The translations under genes and the position numbers were made by a program. From Scleroderma bovista (Eukaryota > Basidiomycota > Agaricomycetes > Boletales > Sclerodermataceae): a stretch of DNA of 52,618 bases. Position 1 is the stretch's first letter. Each line of letters starts with the position of its first letter. This document shows positions 1-15,702 of this stretch, one piece after another. The notes below the pieces were generated by a model. That model had not been told where the DNA came from, ran no database searches, and saw only the letters and a list, made by a program, of their open reading frames with translations. Location of the stretch: assembly GCA_037178675.1 (NCBI GenBank), contig JAYMGJ010000293.1, forward strand, positions 1 to 52,618, written 5' to 3'.

Positions 1-3000
1 GAATCAGTTTGGCAGCGGTCTGTAACAGCAGATGGATCCCATAAGCATCATATCCTAACCAAACATAGACAGGGCCTCCCAGAGGTATCTGATACCAATC
101 GCACCCTCTTGTCATCCCTTGCGGCATCAAAGATGTCATCATATCACCAAGCAGGTACGTTGAAACCCCTCCAAGTTGACACTCAAGTCTGATGAAATCT
201 TGGTCCTTATCTGGCTTGTTGAGAGGAGTCTTCTGACCTGGTCTGGACGATATCCAGCGAGCGTTTTCACATCCGCTCATCCGCTCGACATGTCAACCTG
301 CTCTCCCCACATGGGGAAAATGACCAGTCAAGGCACGTTACGGTTGAACATTCCATAGCATCGGTTCCTGGGACTTATGCGTGCTGTGATACTCACATCA
401 TGATCTTGAAATGGGTCTCAGCATCAGATGCGGCTAAGTCGAGGGAGTAGATCGATTTCCCACCACTGGAGAGTGTGTATGCCAACGACCAGTGCCGCGA
501 TTGTTTTCCATGTCATCGTGGCGCGGAACAACATACGTTTGGACCCGAGAGCAGTACTCATATTTGAGAGCGGGAAATGTTCACGCACGTCCTGGAACAG
601 CGGAAATGATGCGATTGTCAGATGGCCGGCACGCCAGGTTGTTCCCTGAGCGGACGAAATTCGTTCTGTAATCTGTATACGTTCGCTATTTATCTCAGAG
701 GACCGGCGCTGTCGGCCTTTCACAGATCATACGTATCTGCTCTGCCATGAAGTCCAGGGTGAATGGGCTTTCAGATACAGTTCATTTATAGGACCAGGGG
801 CTCAACTGTCATTTCATTTACGGTGGTAACTGCCAAGTGCCTGTCCACTTCAGGGAAGCCTTGAGGCTTGAGAAGTACTTTGACAAATGGCCCTGTCAAT
901 TTGAAGGCAATTAGGATATACTAAGAATCGTGACGGTACAAACACCCTACGTATGATACCGCTCCGCCTGAATCGATTCTGCCAGGGCTTTGTTCATGGG
1001 TTGCCTCCCTCGATTCAGGATGGGTGTTAGCCCATAAAAGCAGTCCGGCCTGGGATCATCGACATGGCTAAACCACCGTGTCATTTGGTGCTCAGCAACT
1101 GCAGGGGTCGTGTTGAAACCTCGACATCTTGACTCACGGACCTCCTGCAAGAAAGGCCTTACAGCTAGATCCAAGATATTTGCCAGGCGTGACGACGTCG
1201 TTCATCTTGTTTTTGGTTTACCTTTGTTTATAGGTGGAGTAAAGCAAGTATCACATGGATCCTCGATAACGCCAATACCTCTATGAAATCATGACATGAA
1301 GCACAAGTGTAACGAATGCGTCCTTCTTTGTGCTGAAGGTCACAGTGGATATAGAGGGTGCGTCACCCTCTTGTTGGCTTCAGGACACATGGTCTCGACA
1401 GCTGGTGGTGCGGTAGCGCAGGGCTACGTCTAGGATCTCCATTGTAGTTCTGGACAGTATCCTCTTGCTCAGCACTGCGCGTACATTTTCTGCTGCCATC
1501 GTAGTTTGCCTTCGACCCACCGTGCAACCGCCTAAATTCTCATTTTTGTGGTACCAACACGATGGATGCAGTACCACTCATTATTGTGGCAGCACTGAGG
1601 TGTTTGAAAGATTGAGATTCATCTGGTAGAAGCTTGGGGATACTGACGACTTGGACGACAATACAAGGCAGTTGGTGCCAATCCATGGGGTTGGGAAAAT
1701 GTTATATCTTTCTCCAAGACAATGTAACGCTATTTCCTGTTTAAGAGGCCAACATATAACTTCCGCTGACCGAAGCCCTCAAGAGAACGCGATCTTTGTG
1801 GTATTTTGACTTTGTTTATCGACTCATTCACAGCCTCGGCGATTCATATTAGCCACAAGATATTGCCCAAACTCTACGAGACGTTGTGTTAGATAAGTTG
1901 CACTTGCATCAGGACAACGGTTTCTTACCCATATTATAGCTTTACATGGACTTCAGGTTTTGAAGGTGCATCGAAACGTTCGCAATCAATGGTGTAATGC
2001 CTTCTCAATTCCGCCGAAGGTGACGAGACACGGTATGTACGCAACCCATGAATGAAATCTTTGCACCAAATTGGTCAGTATGATACTGAAAGCACGCTTC
2101 ACTGTCAACCCTCACAGCCCCCTTTCGACAGTTCGCAGCGCTCGAATTCACACTTTCCCGCCTCCGTCAGCCTTGATTGGCTTATAGCACCAAAAGGGAG
2201 TTATCACGGATCTCTGAGCTGTGTCGGTATTCCCCAATCGACCTTCTCACGTGGTTTGGCCAGTTCTTTGACAGTACTGTTTTCCCATGTCTTTGAAGCT
2301 TTTCTTATTGGAGGAAATTCGAGAACTCAATGGAGGAATCTACTATGTTTCCGTGATATCGGTACGTGTACCTTGATTAGTATGAGGTCCAGAAGGGGGA
2401 TTCCATCCCCCACTGAAATTGACTGGCTATTGCAAGCATGATGACCCCCCGATATCTTTCATATCCTGATCTAAAAGTTAGTCGATGTTTGAGACAAGAA
2501 CAGCCCGCCGTTTGTCATACAAAAACTATAACAGCGATGGTCACAATTATGCTCTACGCGAGGATGTGGAGGCTGGTAGAGTGTTTCAAGATCGTATGCT
2601 ACCCTCTCCAGCGGCTCCAGGTGGAAAGTCGACCTTCCAAGTTCCAATCGCACGTTTCATTGGGTGTCCACTGTGCACACCCAGACTACATGAGTTTGGG
2701 GTGTGGAAATGTAGTTCAACTAATCCCGAGCATTGTACATCATGATCAATATGACACTCACTTTCCCCAAGGTTACGCCCAAGAAGAGGTAAGTAGTAAA
2801 GAATACAGTTTTGATCACTTACGGCTCTAAGAACAGCACAGTAATGACAAGGCTATGGTAAAAGTAGGCGACTCTGATTTTGTCATGGCTCAAATCCTCT
2901 GCGTGTAGGGGTGCAGTATGTACTATACCATGAACTTATTTTGTTATTCGCTGTATTTGTATTCCTAGCTTCGAGTGATTGAGTTACGTTTTGTCAGAAT

Positions 3001-3058
3001 TTACATTATTCAAGTGAGAAATTTGGAAATTCAATCCAATCACCTTGTCAGTCCATAC
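1..3058. other. Gene-poor region, nothing recognised
   Basis: No open frame here joins into a protein I recognise. The best candidate is a minus-strand frame at about 424-723. Its end has a short hydrophobic stretch (TIAALVVGIH) like a secretory signal or membrane anchor, and a splice-like GTGAGT lies downstream at about 390, but I could not extend it into a credible gene. Plus-strand frames at 2052-2441 and 2438-2830 show no domain and no clean splice joins. The stretch may hold decayed gene pieces. Confidence 0.4.
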
Positions 3059-4677
3059 TCAACTTGCGGGAAAGAGGCCGCAGACAATCAGAAGAGGGTT
3101 CTTGTACTCCGAACCCTCGCCAGTATCAGGGAAAGTAGTAGAGATGAGGCGTTTTAGGCTGCCATCTGCTTGCGCATCCCTCCAACTCGGATCTTTTTCG
3201 TCAAGAGCCGCCTGCGATTGAAGAAGAGCATATGAAATGATGAGTGTATATTTCATAGTGAAGGCGGGTAGCGAGGTAAGCTTCTTGGACTCGATCAGTG
3301 GCAGCATTTCCTTGTAAGAGGCGACAGTAGATCTCATGGCGGATAAGACGGTTCCGTTCCCCTTCCCAGGTGGGGCAGACGCAGTATCAACATATGAATC
3401 GCGCCTAGCACGGGCCCGAGGTTTCGGTCGATTACTGACAACCACAGAACCTACAGAAAAGCCTGACAGATACTTGTGGCTTAATGCAACTTGAAAGGTG
3501 AGTACTGGGGTAGTCTTCGGCAGACTGGTTGACAGGCCGACAACCGCTTCGGGGGAGGCAGAGTGCAGGCGTGCAGAAACCGTAGCAATAAGCACTTGGG
3601 CATCAAATTCAGACGTATAGATGAGGTGAATAAGCTGTCGGATTAATCGTATGAGGAAAAATTGCAGCTCAAAACAGCAGGATTACCAGTGTGAAAAGGC
3701 GAGTGCCCATCGTCCGACGCCAGATGCTGTCTTGAGAAATACAGCAGAAAACGATATCAAGTGGTGCATCGACGTCCCGTCTAGGTCCGGATCCGCCCCT
3801 GGGGAAAGGGATTTGAGACAGAAGCAGTGGCGAGTATTTCGCTGCCATAGTTGTTAGGCGCAATGTTGGGTATCTGAAACTGGACCTACCACCCGATTTC
3901 ATCTCTGTATTACGCTCATCTTTCTCAAATAGAGAGAGAAGCCAATGCAACACTGGCCATGCATGTTCCGCTACAGAGAGTACAGGTGAAGGAATTCCGT
4001 TGTCAGAGTCGTTCTCTCTGGCAACAGCAGTAACTTTCCCTCTTTTTTTCCTCCCCTCCTGGAACGTAGGCGTGAGGTTTTTATGTTGTATAAAGCCTTC
4101 TCTGACGATAGCCCAGCAGCACTTGCTGTCCTTGATGCGCAACGACTCTCTAGCAATAACAGAGTCTTCGTCATAGTCTTCATTCCCACCTTCTAGCTGT
4201 GGGTAACAGCCATCCGTATTCGTGGCTGTGTACCTAGGTAGGCCTCTAAATAAGGCGTCTGGGGAATTTGTAGAGAGGAAGGATAATAAAAGCCGTTGGG
4301 CGGCCTCTGACGCAGCAAGGCTTGGGGTGAATAATGTCTTAAGGAACTGCCTTTGTTTCGAAGGGGACTGTTTGATGGGTGAAGCTGGAGCCTGTTCTTG
4401 CTCATCGACGGGATCCTCCGATAAACACGGAGGTGGATACAGGGCTATATAAAGCAGCTGACGAATGATATCACTGTTGTGTTGATAGCGAGACGGTCAG
4501 CATGGTAGCAGGCCATCCAGCAAACACTGACGATGGTGGCTTGAACGTTGTTGATCGGAGAAGTTCGAGCATTGCGATGCCAGATTCATATTGGCCTTCT
4601 TCAAAGCAGGTGTCAACGAGACCTCTTTGGTTACGAGTCATCTCTCGCTCCACTTCTGAACCATTGGTGCAAGACAT
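3059..4677 (-). CDS. Hypothetical protein, multi-exon, unrecognised
   Basis: I do not recognise this family. The model starts at MSCTNGSEVE (4677). Exon 1 (4677-4532) ends in a clean GTCAGT donor, and exon 2 resumes at 4473 as DIIRQLLYIALYPPP. Exon 2 then runs through a helical, leucine-rich stretch (SLAASEAAQRLLLSFLS) and WPVLHWLLSLFEKDE. The last exon, from about 3640, reads LIHLIYTSEFDAQVLIATV and stops at 3059. One splice near 3790-3890 could not be fixed: a GTAGGT donor at about 3886 does not keep frame with the obvious acceptor, so there is either an unseen small exon or a frameshift. The start of exon 1 has the acidic, amphipathic look of a TPR-like helix pair, which is only an impression. 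There are no membrane segments or signal peptide. Protein continuity across the first join makes a real gene likely. Confidence 0.55.
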
Positions 4678-5419
4678 AAGTTACTCCAGAGCAAGTACAC
4701 GCAAGAGTTATTAGGTGAGCCTTTTACCTTGCCTGGCAAGGTTAACCTCAACCCAAAATTCGTGGGAAAGTGCAGCCCCTGTCGTGTCGCAAAAAGCCGA
4801 ACGTAGTATTACGAGCTAGTAGTTTACTAGTAGATGGTACACACTTGCATAGCGTCACCTTGGACCCCCTCCATCGCCCTGTGCTTCGAGCCATGCCAAT
4901 AAAAGCTATAGGATGGCGAGCGGCTTCCTTCATCGCCTGGTACCACAACGACTGTGGCGTCGACAAGGCGAATGACGATGTACCTAACGCGCACGGAGTG
5001 CCGCTCGAGGAGGAACAGGCAATGTATGCGAGCCGCCAAATGGGTGCTCAAGTGGGTGCACAAAGGATTTGAGCGCGAAGTTGGATGCACCCAACGCCCG
5101 AGCACATGGATGGCCCGAGCTAGTCGAGAGAGACTGAGGAGAACGAGTCGGTGGCCCGCAAGTGTGGGATCGAGCATGTGTGCATTGAAGAGGCCGAAAA
5201 GGTCATCTGAAAGCCGCAGAATGTTGCCAGCAATTATGCAGGGTGGAGTTCCTGACGACGATGACGGCAAGACGAGCGCGCTCATATGTCTTGGAGGCAC
5301 GCGCTGGCATGCAGATGGTCCCGGGAACCGAACGGACGCTCCAAACATGTCTAACAGCACTGAAACGGCTGTTATGGGTCATGGTGATGGTGCAAGATGC
5401 GGCGTTGAGGTGGCGGATG

Positions 5420-5865
5420 GCATCGAGAGCCATGAGGATGCGTCGATTGGGCACATAGATGCACAAACCGTCGAAACGGATGCAGATACGACTGAAAACG
5501 CACCGCAAATCGTCAGAATGCTTCGAAAGAAGAAACCACCCAACTCACCTATTGAGGCTGCAAGGCAGCGCTCAGACAACTCGAACGCCATCAGAAACCC
5601 CACGGATGCGCCGAGGGTGCGCACGGACGTGCACAACATTGCGAACAACACGCAAACGATTGAAAACGCACCGAGAATCGTCAGAACTCATCAAAATGTG
5701 TTGAAGATATGAAACTTACCTATTGGGACCGAGAAATGGCTGGTAGACGCAGCTCATCGCATGGGGAGCCATCATGCCATGCGGACACGTTGGTCATGTG
5801 CACAGATGTTGCAAACGACGCTAAAACGGCTGAAAACAAAGCGCAGAAAGTTAGAACGCGTACGC
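5420..5865. repeat. Decayed tandem repeat, period about 168 bp
   Basis: Three diverged units share a core resembling GAAAACGCACCGCAAATCG, beginning at 5494, 5662 and 5832 (spacing 168 and 170). A fainter fourth unit may lie near 5343. On the plus strand the units sit in two long open frames (4954-5712 and 5709-6197) that read ENAPQIVR, ENAPRIVR and ENKAQKVR. On the minus strand two of the units instead contain a GTRAGT donor (at about 5718 and 5547), a CTGAC branch-like site and a TTTTCAG-like acceptor. They therefore look like a duplicated exon plus intron of about 57 bases. Which strand, if either, is coding is not settled. Confidence 0.6.
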
Positions 5866-6450
5866 CAGAAATCGAGCCACCCGAGCGCGTCGGTCGATGG
5901 AGAAGAGTCGGCGCAGGCAATGTCGAAGTGTACATAGCGTGGAACGCGCCAATCGAGGCGCTGTTGACCGCAAGTCAACGGATCGCCTTTGGAGAGATCG
6001 AGAGCGCATATTCGGAGGCGTTGGGCACAGACGAGCGGATCGCGGCGAACGTTGAGGGTGAGATACCTGGCCATGACAGTGGCGAACGAAGCGGCGAGGG
6101 CGGGACAGCTAGCGGTGACAGCGTCGACTCAACGCGAGTCAAAGCAACACAGTTGACTGGAGATAGTTGGTATATGCGCTACAGCCCGAGATCGTGAAGA
6201 AACGACAAACCTGTGTCGTCCGGGCCATCTATCAAACACCCAAAGTGTTCGTATGGAACCGGTAGACGCAGACATCCACGCGGCAGAATCAAAATCGCAC
6301 CTAGTGTATAGTCTGTGTGCGAAGAGAGGTATCCCGGGCGATCAAATCTGTTTGTCGTGTCCGTCGGACGCCCCTCTCCTAAGATCGGGGCCGCGTACAG
6401 TACACACAGGGACAGGTAAAGGGGCGGGTTTGGGCGTGCGGTTTCGAGCC

Positions 6451-6795
6451 TGCGAAAGCTCTCGTCAGGGGGCTTAAACCGCTACCCCGACCGCCGCCCT
6501 TCCGGGGCTGTTTAGGTGAACTACCATCTACCACATACGAGGGGAGTAGGCCGAAGCGTGTGAGCTGGCAGCGACCCGACGCAAGGATGGTCTGAAAAAC
6601 TGGGTGAAGGCGGGTGGGGACAAGGAGGCTTCTTTGTTAGCACTCGAGGCTGTTCCCACAGGCCAGCCGGGCGAGAACGTCCCTTTCGGGAGCGCGCCAG
6701 CACTTTTCTCGTCCCCGTGCAGCACCACACTGGTACTAGCCAGTGTGGATCCTCTCTTGCCATACCGCTGAGGGTATCCGACGAGTGGCACAGAA
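6451..6795. repeat. Dispersed repeat, copy 1 (about 345 bp)
   Basis: This segment matches 31050-31383 in the same orientation. The match runs from TGCGAAAGCTCTCGTCAGGG to GAGTGGCACAGAA. Long blocks of about 90 and 100 bases are identical or nearly so, separated by short indels. It is GC-rich and contains the palindrome CCACACTGGTACTAGCCAGT (arms CCACACTGG and CCAGTGTGG) near 6724-6750. I found no transposase, long ORF or convincing target-site duplication. The class is unknown; a SINE or MITE-like element is possible. Confidence 0.75.
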
Positions 6796-9434
6796 CGCGA
6801 AACAACTTACCTAGGACGCGCGCGTGATGCGCAGCAAATCAGACATGTTCGTTTGGAACCACAACTACTATATTGGAACTAGCTGAGGACACTCTTTGGA
6901 TAATTTCTATGTACCTGTTCCTATCTGTTCCCTTGAGGGGGAGATAGCCTAGCATGTGAATGCAGATTACATATACATGTAGCATACATACATTTTGACT
7001 ACATATCTTCTACTATGCCTTGTAGTTACCTACAAGTCTATTCTAATACATAGTAGTAGCTTGCCAGACCCCATTCAGGTTCTCTTCCCACTCCTCACTA
7101 AGTCCTATCAGTTTGAAAAGGTTAGCAACAAATGTCACTGAAATTGGAATTAATCATAGAAGTACAAGCAGAAATTGTGGCAATAGAGGTGCAGGGAAAG
7201 AATCAATGGTAGCAGTGGAGTTCAAACAGGATGTAGAGGTTTTGAATTTCTTCCAAATATCATGGAGGGATGTGGAACGACTAACTTAGAGTCTGGCTTT
7301 GGGAGACTAGGAGGGAGACCACTCCGAATTACAGCTGTTTTCAGAAGTTTGGGGAAAATAAAAATTGGTAGGGATTGCCACAGAGTCAAGGACCTGGGAA
7401 GTAGCCCTACATAGGTCTGTAATTGCTAATAGTGCTAATTACTTGGGAAATTGATTCTACAGTGTTCAAATGTTGCAAGCTAAATCTATATAGAGTTACT
7501 TCCGGGGTCCTTTCGAGCAATTCCCGCAAACCAATTTATTTTCCTCGGACTTTCAAAAACAGCTCATGCGGAGGCTCTAAAGTGTCAACCTCTGCATTGA
7601 CTGTTTGAGATATCTTTCTTAGCACCATAAAAAAAATTCTACGTGCTATTCTACTGCAGTGCACACTAAAATAGTCAGTGTAAAGAGTTTTTTCCATGCC
7701 ATGCAGGATCAGCGACTGGTCGCAATTTCTTTTTTGGAATCACCGATTTGGCTAAGTCTGCCTGAAAACTTAGGACATCTTGGAAATATAATGGTAGCAC
7801 AGCTCGTCGCTCCCGCCATCCCTCCGACAACCTATGTACCGGAAATGATCATCATGATGGTTGGACTTAGCCACACTCGCAGCACGGCAATGAAACGAGA
7901 GGCCACTGTGACGGTAATCGAGTGTTTCCAACCCACCGCCGTTGTAGCAAAAACTCATTTGACTCGTCGCAAAAATGGTGATTTACAGCACCGCCACAAT
8001 ACACTGTTGGTAGCTGCCTACGCTCATCTGTTTTATTTGTGGGTAGTGTACCGTACACAGTGGGTGCATAGCTCTCCTGCGCAGGTTGTCAGTTAATATC
8101 CCGTCCAAACCCCGCACAGGCTGCATGTTTTACTGGTCACGTTCTTTTGGCCACGTTCTTAAACAAGTTCACTTAGAAATGTCTACCTGGGCAGTCAGTT
8201 CTCCTCGCCCAGTAGAAATGGCCATACGTGAAAAGGTGCGGAATCCTTGTTGATTCGGGCAATGTGAGTAGCCGTTGAGTCCTGTCATAGCTAACCACCT
8301 TGCTTCAACCCTCGCAACTTACCATCACGGATGAATCGCACCTCCACCGCCACCATGCCGCAATGAGGGCTCAAGGCGGTAGCAATGGGGAAACACGTCA
8401 GCACCATTTGCTGAGATTGGTTCATTTTATTTATCCACTGACGTGTACGCATGCAATTTCGGTTGCAGATTTTACTGTGCAGGTTGTATCAGATGCTTTC
8501 CATGGCAAGGTGGGACAGGCGTTGAACTGAAATGATCGTCATTCACTGTGGATTTTTAGACCACAATGCAACGTCACCGGATGATTTACGCGGCACTGTC
8601 AAATGAGCTGGCGCAAGGGCTTCACGCCCTGTCCTTGTGTACCAAGACGCCTGAGGAGGTTGATCCTACGCCGTCCGGTAGTTCCCAATGAGGTTGTGAA
8701 TGGCCCTGCTTCGGATTCACTAGTTGGTGGTTCTGTGGTTTGACAATCATGAGGAAGCCGTCGTTTAATTAATATGCTACCAAGTGCTGCTCGGATAACC
8801 CACTCTGCCACACATACTGCGTTGGGTTTACTTTGGGGATACTGGAGAGACTGAGTCCTTACTTCAGACTTTCGTGACTTAATGGAGAGTGGTCATGGCC
8901 AAAAACCGGCGGGCAGCTTACAAATGTGGGGCAAGTTATGGGTCATGCTTATTACTTGCCATCATGGGTGTTTGATCCGTTACTGCGAATTATCACTCCT
9001 GCCGCCCTCTCTAACACAGGGAAACTATGCATGCCTTGCTACGTTTTGGTGTGCGGTATACACGCAGTTGATCACAGTTCATCTGCTGTGTCGAATTCTC
9101 CGTATTGTGACCACGGTTTCACCCAGCTAATCCCACAGAATTGTACTGGGCTGATCCTCGTCGAGCGGTACACAGCAGACCCCGGGCGACAATCAAGACG
9201 ACCGCTGTGAGCTAATTACGTCGTGGATACCGTGCCCATACATCGGCTGCTTTCACTCATCGCATTTGCAGAGGGCCGGTGAAGGTGCTTTCCAGGCTCA
9301 ATGTTTGGTGGATCTCATGATGCAACCACCTCCGTGTCGGCTCATGATTCCCCTGAGGGGAGTATAAGACATTGGGGTTATAACCCCTGCAGTGGTCAAC
9401 AGCACCCCACTGTCCCCCACATATCCCATCTTCG
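6796..9434. other. Intergenic, nothing recognised
   Basis: AT-rich, low-coding sequence. The longest frame, 7659-8096 on the plus strand, encodes 145 residues without a recognisable domain, and its antisense strand is equally open. That suggests chance rather than coding. No RNA gene was recognised. Confidence 0.4.
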
Positions 9435-10519
9435 ATGAGTAGCTTTGGTGGCCGACGAGAGGAAGCGCGACCGACGCTCCCTCCAGTTCGCGATTTATTC
9501 CGAGGTAAGTTCGAGTAAAGTGACCATTGACATGCACGATGTCGGAGCTCTGATACTGCCGTAGAGGAGCTGTCTCGTTCACCTCGACCTCCAGTGAACT
9601 CTCCTCCGCCGTGGATCGTTCCACCTCCTAGTGGGGAACGTGAACCCTACCGGCCATCCCACCGAGCTGGATCTCATACGGACAGTTATCATCACGGTGC
9701 TGGCTTCCAGGTTTGTTCACATCTCACTAGTGTATGTCATCGTTTGCTCAGAACTATTGTAGTCTTCGCCAGCCGGCCCTTCATCTTCATCTTTGCAACC
9801 GCGACATGACCCGCGTGTCATATCTTACTCAGGGGCGTTCAACGGCCCGGGTGGTCGAGATAACTCTCCAACCCCAGGCTTTCATTCACAACATCGTCAC
9901 ACGCGTCAAGAACGCGGGTCGTTTGATGCAGTGCAACGGAGGCCATCTCGTGATCAAGTCGCTACTTCAGCAGGGCCCCATATGTATTTCAACCAAAGCC
10001 CACAACCCTATCCTGGAAGCACCTATCCACCCGTTGCAGGAACACCTACTCGTCATGTTGTCCCGGCACCATATTCCGAAAGCCGCATGCAGGTCCAGCA
10101 CAGGGAAACCATGACTGGTCCAAGCACCCCTGATACTACCCAATATAGTTCCCCTGCGCCTTCCACTTCTACGATGAAATACGAGTGTGAATACTGTGGA
10201 AAAGGCTTTACTCGTCCCAGTAGCCTCAAGGTGCGCCATCGGTCGGGGTCTTTCACGATTTCACTGGCTTAGCATTCTTCCACAGATCCATCTCAATAGC
10301 CATACAGGAGAAAAACGTGAGTATTTGTACGTCTCAGGTTTCCCTTTAGCGTATTCTGACGGTAATTCCGTAGCATTCGTTTGCACTTTTGAGGGCTGCG
10401 GTCGCAGTTTTAGTGTACTCAGCAACATGCGTCGGCATGCCAGGGTGCATGTGGAAGTTTCAGGACCCCAAAATGATGCTTCAGGGGACGAGCTCAGTGA
10501 CCGACATTCCCCAGCTTAG
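9435..10519 (+). CDS. C2H2 zinc-finger protein, two fingers
   Basis: A probable nuclear DNA-binding regulator of 286 residues. The exons are 9435-9504, 9565-9710, 9763-10230, 10286-10316 and 10374-10519, and all joins keep frame. The start is MSSFGGRREE. Residues 1-200 are rich in Pro, Ser, Arg, Gln and Tyr and look disordered. Finger 1 (about 212-234) is C-x2-C-x12-H-x3-H, ending in the classic HTGEKP linker, which is split by an intron inside the Pro codon. Finger 2 (240-264) is C-x4-C-x12-H-x3-H. A short acidic tail follows (GDELSDRHSPA). The 31-nt exon 4 encodes only the end of finger 1 and the linker. The two-finger C-terminal arrangement resembles many fungal stress and development regulators. 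I cannot assign an orthologue, and the target genes are unknown. Confidence 0.88.
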
Positions 10520-11390
10520 TATTAACGATATCACGTCCGCTGACAACGTAAGGCTGAGTTCTTTAATTCAGAACAAACAAGCTAGTAGCCTATCGCCATT
10601 TTATTATTCAAACATCCCCATAATTTTTAGATCGTATATGCTGATGCTCGCTGTGGACGCTGCCCGTCCTTAGCAGCAACCTGCGTGTAGCATTTGCCAG
10701 TGTCCCCATTCGCTTATTTATTCACATTGTTATATATATCACAGTTGATATAGTGCACTGTACCAGATTTCCCTGTAGCATTTCGCAATAGAGTTATGTA
10801 TCTTGACATAGTGTTTCCGTGGAACGCGACTGGGCTGGTTCGTGTTTCTGTTGTCAATGAGGGTTATTCAAATCTGGATGTCTTGGTTACCCCAGCGCGG
10901 TAGTAGGCGAGTCCCCTCCACTGAGTCGGAGCACCTTCTGTCCTTCCTGGCAAGATTAATACCGATACAAGACCTCATTTATTGCAGCAAGGTAGTCTCC
11001 CTTCTGTAACGTAAGTCTATGATGTGGAAGAGCACGTTCCCAGCATGCAGTGGCAGTGAGTGCATCGTGCGTTGCGACAACGCATACAGCTGCCATCCCC
11101 GATGCAACATGTTAAGCTTCAAGGGTATTGATTAAAACTCTGTTGGACTGGGCAAGCCAGTCATGTCACCCAGGGGGAGCTTAATACTGGCTGCACGTGG
11201 TATCCCAACGTACACGGGATGAAGAAAAGAAACCTTCACATGAACGCACATTAGAAGTACAAGTCCGTAAGCATGTCGTCACCCTTCCATGTTTTTGGCA
11301 AAGGAAGTAGTAGCTCTCCCCGTGCGCCACACACAGGAATACGCATCATCCACGGAGAAGAACAGGGTCCACCTACACGCCTTCACCAGG
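10520..11390. other. Convergent intergenic region
   Basis: This lies between the 3' end of the zinc-finger gene and the 3' end of the kinase gene. It is AT-rich just after the zinc-finger stop (TATATATATC near 10731), as expected for a fungal 3' end. I see no gene in it. Confidence 0.4.
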
Positions 11391-14850
<3,460 letters not shown>

Positions 14851-15627
14851 CGAGAATTACTATGTAGAATGGCTACCGTGAGAAGGGGCAGCAAATTTCT
14901 CGTCATTTTCCTCGACGCGATTTGAACCCAGCGACATCCTCCAAGGATTTCAGCAATGATCTTACCCAATCTTAGATCAAAGGAGTTCATTTCCTCGACT
15001 CGACTCGCCAACGTTCATTCCTTACGCGACACTGTCCAAGATCCTCGATCAGAGCGTCGTCGTCTCTGGTGTCGCGTCCACGTCCTCCAGCGGCGAGAGC
15101 CGGTTTCGGCCAATGCTGCTTCGGGCCTGGTCCATCGGTGGGAAGATCGTGACATGGCTGATGGGGCGTCTGCAAACTTTTCTGCTGACCTCGAGGCACT
15201 GTCCCTTCTCGCAAGGACAACGCAATGTCCGCGTGTTTAGAATTGACACAGCATTCCATCCGCGTTGCGACTTCCTTGCGGCGAGTTCCTTCTCTGGACT
15301 TCTCCAGCGGAAATATCAAGATTGGCTCCTGTACGACAAGGTTCGTCCGAACTCACTAATGGGGACCTCTGGTCCCATCTTAACTCCCACTCCGACGCAT
15401 TTATTAGAAGGGGCTCATTCCGCACTCATCAACGCCTGGTCATACCCGTGCCCACCCTTGCCCTGCCGTCCACCACACCTCGTGTCGGGCATTTACCGAC
15501 CTTCATGTTCTCCTCGTTCATCTAACGGCCCTGATCACTTGTCCGAAGGCTCATAGCCTCTGCCCCCAAAAACACCTCTCATCGTTCATCGGTGATTTAG
15601 CACGCCCTGCGCGTGTCCCTTCATACT
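14851..15627. other. Divergent intergenic region, kinase/homeodomain genes
   Basis: This is the shared upstream region of the minus-strand kinase and the plus-strand homeodomain gene. Minus-strand frames at about 14987-15320 have coding-like character, so an extra 5' kinase exon is possible, but I found no join that keeps frame. Plus-strand frames here look like chance. Confidence 0.35.
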
Positions 15628-15633
15628 TATAAA
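15628..15633 (+). promoter_or_regulatory. TATA-box-like element of homeodomain gene
   Basis: TATAAA lies 70 bases before the predicted start codon and is followed by a pyrimidine-rich tract (TTTTCCTTCCTTCCTCTTTT). That is the usual layout of strongly transcribed basidiomycete promoters. Confidence 0.45.
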
Positions 15634-15702
15634 CCGAAATTTCTACGTTCATTGAACTATAATTTTCCTTCCTTCCTCTTTTGCCTATCTGCTTAACTTA
15701 CA

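Noticed and set aside
7659..8096. 145-codon plus-strand frame
   Set aside because: No domain, no splice signals, and the opposite strand is equally open over part of it.
15113..15556. 147-codon plus-strand frame upstream of the homeodomain gene
   Set aside because: It ends just before the TATA box of the next gene, has no domain, and lies in a region that may hold minus-strand 5' exons of the kinase.
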